Below, piece after piece: positions 60,489 to 64,000 of a DNA stretch of 64,000 nt. A program made the translations under genes and the position numbers. How positions within the stretch are numbered: position 1 is the stretch's first letter; every line of letters begins with the position of its first letter. The DNA lies in NCBI GenBank assembly GCA_023627715.1, contig JAMAHW010000018.1:124001-188000 (forward strand). The letters run 5' to 3'. Source of the stretch: Periconia sp. R9002 (Eukaryota; Ascomycota; Dothideomycetes; Pleosporales; Periconiaceae). Below the pieces are notes generated by a model. That model was not told where the DNA came from. It was given only the letters and a program-made list of their open reading frames with translations, and did no database searches.

Positions 60489-62020
60489 ATGGTCAGCATC
60501 AACAAAAAAGATAAGGAGTTCTCACAAGAGCAAGTGAATTCTGGAACCGAATCCGATGTGGCAAGCAGAGAAGATGAAGATGCGCTCCGAAGAATCGCAC
60601 ACCGAAAAGTGGATAAGCGTTTACTGATTTGGTATGCCTTCGTTTACCTGATCATGCGCATCCACGTGAGCAATATCTCCAACTCAGCAATCATCAATCT
60701 AGAGCAAGGAACCGGAATCCGAAAACAACTCGGCAGCCTCTCCTCGGCACAATGGGCTTGGGCACTTTCCATATTTTACTACCCATACATGCTTTTCGAA
60801 CCGCTGGCGACACTGGCCCTTAAGTACTTCAACCCGAATGTTTGGATGTCGAGGATAATGATTACTTGGGGGATTATAAGCATGTGTCAAGGCGCGACGC
60901 AGAATTATGCAGGCATTTTGGCCTGTCGTTTCTTTCTTGGTGCTGCTGAGGCGGGGTTTTACCCTGGCGTGCTCTACCATTTCAGTTTCTGGTACCCGAC
61001 TCATCGTTTGCCGCTTCGAATCGGTTTCTTCTATGCGTGCGGAATGTTTTCTGGGACTATCAGCGGATTGCTTGCATATGCCATTTCATTCATGAATGGT
61101 TTGGGCGGGTTGGCCGGCTGGCGATGGGTAAGTGCTATCCTTATCTTCGTCAGTTTGTATTAACATTGTTCTACAGTTGTTCATTCTCGAAGGAATACCT
61201 GCTATCTTGTGCGCCGTCTATACCTACTTCTTCCTGCCTAACTATCCGGAGACGGTGGAATTTCTGAGCGAGGCGGAACGTGAAGCTATTCTGGCTGACC
61301 TGCCTAAGCAGGCGCCGACGATGAACTCGAAGACATTCAGTTTGGAGCAAACAAAGTCGCTCTTCAAAGATCCAACTTTCATTCCCTTCCTTCTGATATG
61401 GATCACGCATGGTATCGGTGGGTGGGGTATCTCGTTCGTCCTGCCTACAGTCATCTACGAGCTCGGTATTTCCAATACCGCGATCAGTCAAATCATGACT
61501 ATGGTCAGTCACAAAAATCCTTCCACCCTGTACCGATCCCAAGGCTAACAGATGATAGCCTCCGTTCACGTTAGTCTTCGTTATTCTGCTTACTCTTGCA
61601 TTCCTCATCCACACAAAGCGCATCTCACCTTGGGTGGCTGGTCTCGGAGTGGAAATAACGCAAATCATTTGCTACATATTGCTCATCACCGTGAAAAACG
61701 CCGTCGCCAAATACATCTTCGTCATGATAGCCACGGCAGCGTCTCAATCATTCTTCGCCATCATCTGGCCCGAGCGCATCCGCGCCGCAAAGGGAACGAC
61801 TACAGCCGGTCTGGCTATCGGTATCACAAACGCAAGCTGCCAGCTCATGGGCATCGTTGGGCCACAGATTTATCAGCCTAAATTCGGGCCTACGTATCGT
61901 GTTTCGTACATATGTTCGATAGCGTTATTGTCTGCGTGTCTAGGTGCGGTGTGTACCAGTTGGTTCTTCGTTGACAAAAACGACAAAAAAGAAGAGGCGG
62001 TTGAATTTGCGAAAGTATGA
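60489..62020 (+). CDS. MFS transporter, Dal5-like anion:cation symporter family
   Basis: Plasma-membrane carrier of the allantoate/nicotinate/vitamin type. Three exons (60489-61127, 61177-61503, 61559-62020) give 475 residues with about 12 spans. Family features: a charged N-terminus with REDEDALRRIAHRKVDKRLL; the first span unit ISNSAIINLEQGTGI; FEPLATLALKYFNPNVWMS, QGATQNYAGILACRFFLGAAEAGFYPGVLY, FSGTISGLLAYAI and WRWLFILEGIPAIL; then FLPNYPETVEFLSEAER in the central loop. The carrier is slightly shorter than yeast Dal5. Substrate cannot be told from sequence; related carriers move ureides, nicotinate, pantothenate or biotin. The divergent oxygenase gene may act on the same compound. Confidence 0.9.
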
Positions 62021-63064
62021 AGCGCTTAGCTATCAGTGTACTATAGGGTCAAGATCTCTTGAGTGATTCATGGCTTTCCCGCAGTTTAGCATGGTCATAT
62101 CGCTTATTCGGAACTTGGCAATAGAAATCAATTCGGAGTTGATTCAAATGGATGTTCCGTTTTCACTAGCCCACACTATAAGAAAGGGTGGCATTTTGAT
62201 TATAGGTGAGCGCTATTATGCTGTGCATAATGGGGTAGCCCTTCGGGCCTTCGAGACGTTTTCCATTTAGCAGGAGAAGCTCTTGATTTCGCCGCGCTAA
62301 TGTTTCGTGCTAATGTTTTGACTTTCTGATACACACTCCTCCGCGCTACGATCCCGTTTCACTACGCGTCGGTTGGAACTGCCACCAAGGAGACCCATAC
62401 TTATTTGTAGTTCGTGATTCCGAATAGCGCGAGCTATTCAATGAGAGGACAGATTGCTGATGGGGTAATAGGACAGTTGACAGCTGTCAGACAGCTCCTG
62501 TTGTAGAGCGACTGCGCAACTACATAAACAGCAAAATAAAGAGGAAAATGAGTTCTCCCAATGCAACCCCTGTGTTCTCTTCGCTTGTGCCTCTCCAGAA
62601 TCGCTAGGGTTCGTCTCGATTCACGTATGATCTACGTATCGTGGGTTTCCTTTGACGCTGAGTTCTTCCACCGCTAAGGCGACAGACCAGCCTCAATTCA
62701 GTCTCTAGGAGCCGTCATTTGGGGCATACGATGTCTCAGCGCGACCAATAAGATCTGAGGACTACCTGAACCGTGCGCTTAAAGCCTCGTGAGCCAGAAC
62801 TCCAATCGCATCCCGGCACCAGTACGTTCGAAGCAGGAAACAGCGCCGCGAGCTGCACAGGTATAAGAAGGTACAGGATAACCGTTTCCTAAAGACCATC
62901 ATCACAACAGTTTTCAGCAGTTTTCAGCACTCTCTTCCTTCGTCCTTCTATTCAATCTTTACCGCCGGTTCGGTCTTTCACTTCAAACTCCCAACCACGA
63001 CTTTCATTACCAAACGAATTTCATTTACTATTCTCGAGATACCCCCCAAACAACAAACAACAAA
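62021..63064. other. Intergenic region upstream of a small secreted-protein gene
   Basis: About 1 kb. A 66-codon open frame (62070-62270) has no recognisable features. The final 200 bases hold a TATA-like element (62862) and a pyrimidine/CAA-rich leader. Confidence 0.45.
62862..62867 (+). promoter_or_regulatory. TATA-like element of the small secreted-protein gene
   Basis: TATAAG about 200 bases upstream of the start codon, before a CT-rich leader. Confidence 0.3.
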
Positions 63065-63411
63065 ATGCAGTTCACCATCGCCGCCATCCTCTCCCTCGCC
63101 GCCTTCGCCGCTGCTTTCCCTCAGCCCCAGAATGCTGGTCGCCCCGTCGCGAACGGCTCCTGCTGTGTCGCCAACACATCTCTGAAGCAGGATGTTTGTA
63201 ATGTTAATGGCTCTACCGGCCGCTGCGTTCCTTCTGGCTCCGCTAACTGTAAGTCCTTCCATTTTTATTGAGCATCCCAACAGCATTCTAATTCCATTCT
63301 GTAGGCGGTGGACGCTTGACTTGTGTCGCTGACGCCGATTTGACTTGCGACGCCAATAAGCAAGAGCGCGGCCGTACCTTCTGCCGGAAGACTGGCGAGA
63401 ACATTCCTTAG
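63065..63411 (+). CDS. Small cysteine-rich secreted protein
   Basis: Two exons (63065-63248, 63305-63411; 56-nt intron) give 96 residues. Residues 1-18 are a signal peptide (MQFTIAAILSLAAFAAAF). The mature part, about 78 residues, has eight cysteines, beginning with an adjacent pair, then six single ones. The order CC-C-C-C-C-C-C is not that of hydrophobins (C-CC-C-C-CC-C). Two of the Cys-containing segments, SGSANCGGGRLTC and ADLTCDANKQERG, flank the splice junction and depend on it. Size, signal peptide and even cysteine number fit a fungal effector-like or antimicrobial-type protein; no named family is recognised. Preceded by a long leader with a TATA-like element, consistent with strong expression. 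Confidence 0.85.
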
Positions 63412-63784
63412 ATGTTCAATCGACTGTGAAAAGTCATTGATGTGTCAAGGGATGATAGTGGGGGGACTTCACGCTGTAAAAAGTGTACATATTGGTAGAT
63501 TTAAGCTATATTTTTTTGACTACCTACTTCTATTGATTGCGTATACGAAAGCAAATACAACCATTTCACTTCATACCTAAACAAATAAATAGTCCTGTGC
63601 AATCTGTAATATGTTCGGTATCGCCATGTACGAGCCCAACGATCTTGCCTTGGTCAGATTCAATCATTTGTCCAACAAACCCTCAAAAAGTCCATTATAG
63701 AACATAACGTTTATACTTAATCAAACTTCCATGCGCATTCACAATCAATCTTGGGCCCCCGTTCGTATTAATAACATTTATTTC
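63412..63784. other. Intergenic, convergent 3' ends
   Basis: 373 AT-rich bases between two stop codons. Confidence 0.45.
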
Positions 63785-64000
63785 CTAAAAGCTACTCAAT
63801 TTGGCATCTGTCTCCATATACGTTTGCGTGTTGCTAACGGTTGAGGGTACATCATTAGGCTTGTCGAAGTAATTTTGGCTTTCGAAGGGCTCGTTGTACC
63901 AGTTGATACCTTCGTAGTTGTTGCTATAATTGGTATCTAAAGGCAGACCGTGCAGTTCCAGTGCTCCAGCACCAACATCGTTGTGCGCCCAAAACGATGC
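63785..64000 (-). CDS. 3' end of an unidentified gene, truncated by the window edge
   Basis: An open minus-strand frame enters from the right edge and ends at TAG (63787-63785), giving the last 71 residues of a protein. The segment is acidic and Asn/Tyr-rich, with three Trp/Phe-containing patches (SFWAHNDVGAGALELHGLP, NYEGINWYNEPFES). Codon use looks coding and no stop interrupts it. Such Asn/Tyr-rich ends occur in activation regions of fungal transcription factors, but the family cannot be named from this piece. Confidence 0.55.
   Translation of the reverse strand, partial: ASFWAHNDVGAGALELHGLPLDTNYSNNYEGINWYNEPFESQNYFDKPNDVPSTVSNTQTYMETDAKLSSF

Noticed and set aside
63065..63411. Hydrophobin
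   Set aside because: Eight cysteines but in the order CC-C-C-C-C-C-C, not the hydrophobin C-CC-C-C-CC-C.

Overview
The window looks like a nuclear contig of a filamentous ascomycete (Pezizomycotina). Nearly every gene is broken by GT-AG introns of about 50-100 nt, several with CTAAC/CTGAC-like branch sites. The gene families are typical of these fungi: cerato-platanin, GPI-anchored cupredoxin, GH17 glucanase, Zn(II)2Cys6 regulators, a DMATS-type prenyltransferase and Dal5/Pho84-type MFS carriers. I cannot place it below subphylum. All exon models were built by hand from splice signals, frame continuity and family fit. I saw no rRNA or tRNA genes, CRISPR arrays or intact transposons.

Layout, left to right. 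1-5.8 kb: a secreted tyrosinase, a promoter-like region with no gene I could resolve, and a VIP36-type L-type lectin of the early secretory pathway. 6.2-10.1 kb: housekeeping mitochondrial and RNA genes (TIM13, a NUC1/EndoG nuclease, and a Tcd1/2-type dehydratase that makes cyclic t6A in tRNA). 10.3-18 kb: a disordered protein with an in-frame stop before a coding-like tail, a cerato-platanin, a GPI-anchored cupredoxin and a WD40-like protein. 18.9-30.9 kb: an amino-acid permease with a very long C-terminal tail, a polysaccharide deacetylase resembling the Helicobacter HpPgdA group, a C45 acyltransferase related to the penicillin acyltransferase, and two divergent Zn(II)2Cys6 regulators. This is the best candidate for an undescribed functional cluster.

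32.6-43.3 kb: dihydroxy-acid dehydratase (ILV3), a GH17 glucanase interrupted by an in-frame TGA, a coiled-coil protein divergent from an HSPA12-like Hsp70 ATPase-domain protein, and a small single-pass membrane protein. 43.3-48.5 kb is AT-rich and gene-poor. 48.5-62 kb: an aromatic prenyltransferase, a Pho84-like phosphate carrier, a protein with a STAND/HeLo-like N-terminus, an auxin-efflux-carrier-family transporter, an isopenicillin-N-synthase-like 2OG-Fe(II) oxygenase and a Dal5-like anion carrier. This mix resembles a backbone-less metabolite locus, but no NRPS, PKS or terpene synthase is present. The right end holds a small cysteine-rich secreted protein and the 3' end of a gene that runs off the window.

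The strongest anomalies are the two in-frame stop codons, the bacterial-looking deacetylase next to the acyltransferase and regulators, and the unexplained promoter-like region at 3-4 kb.
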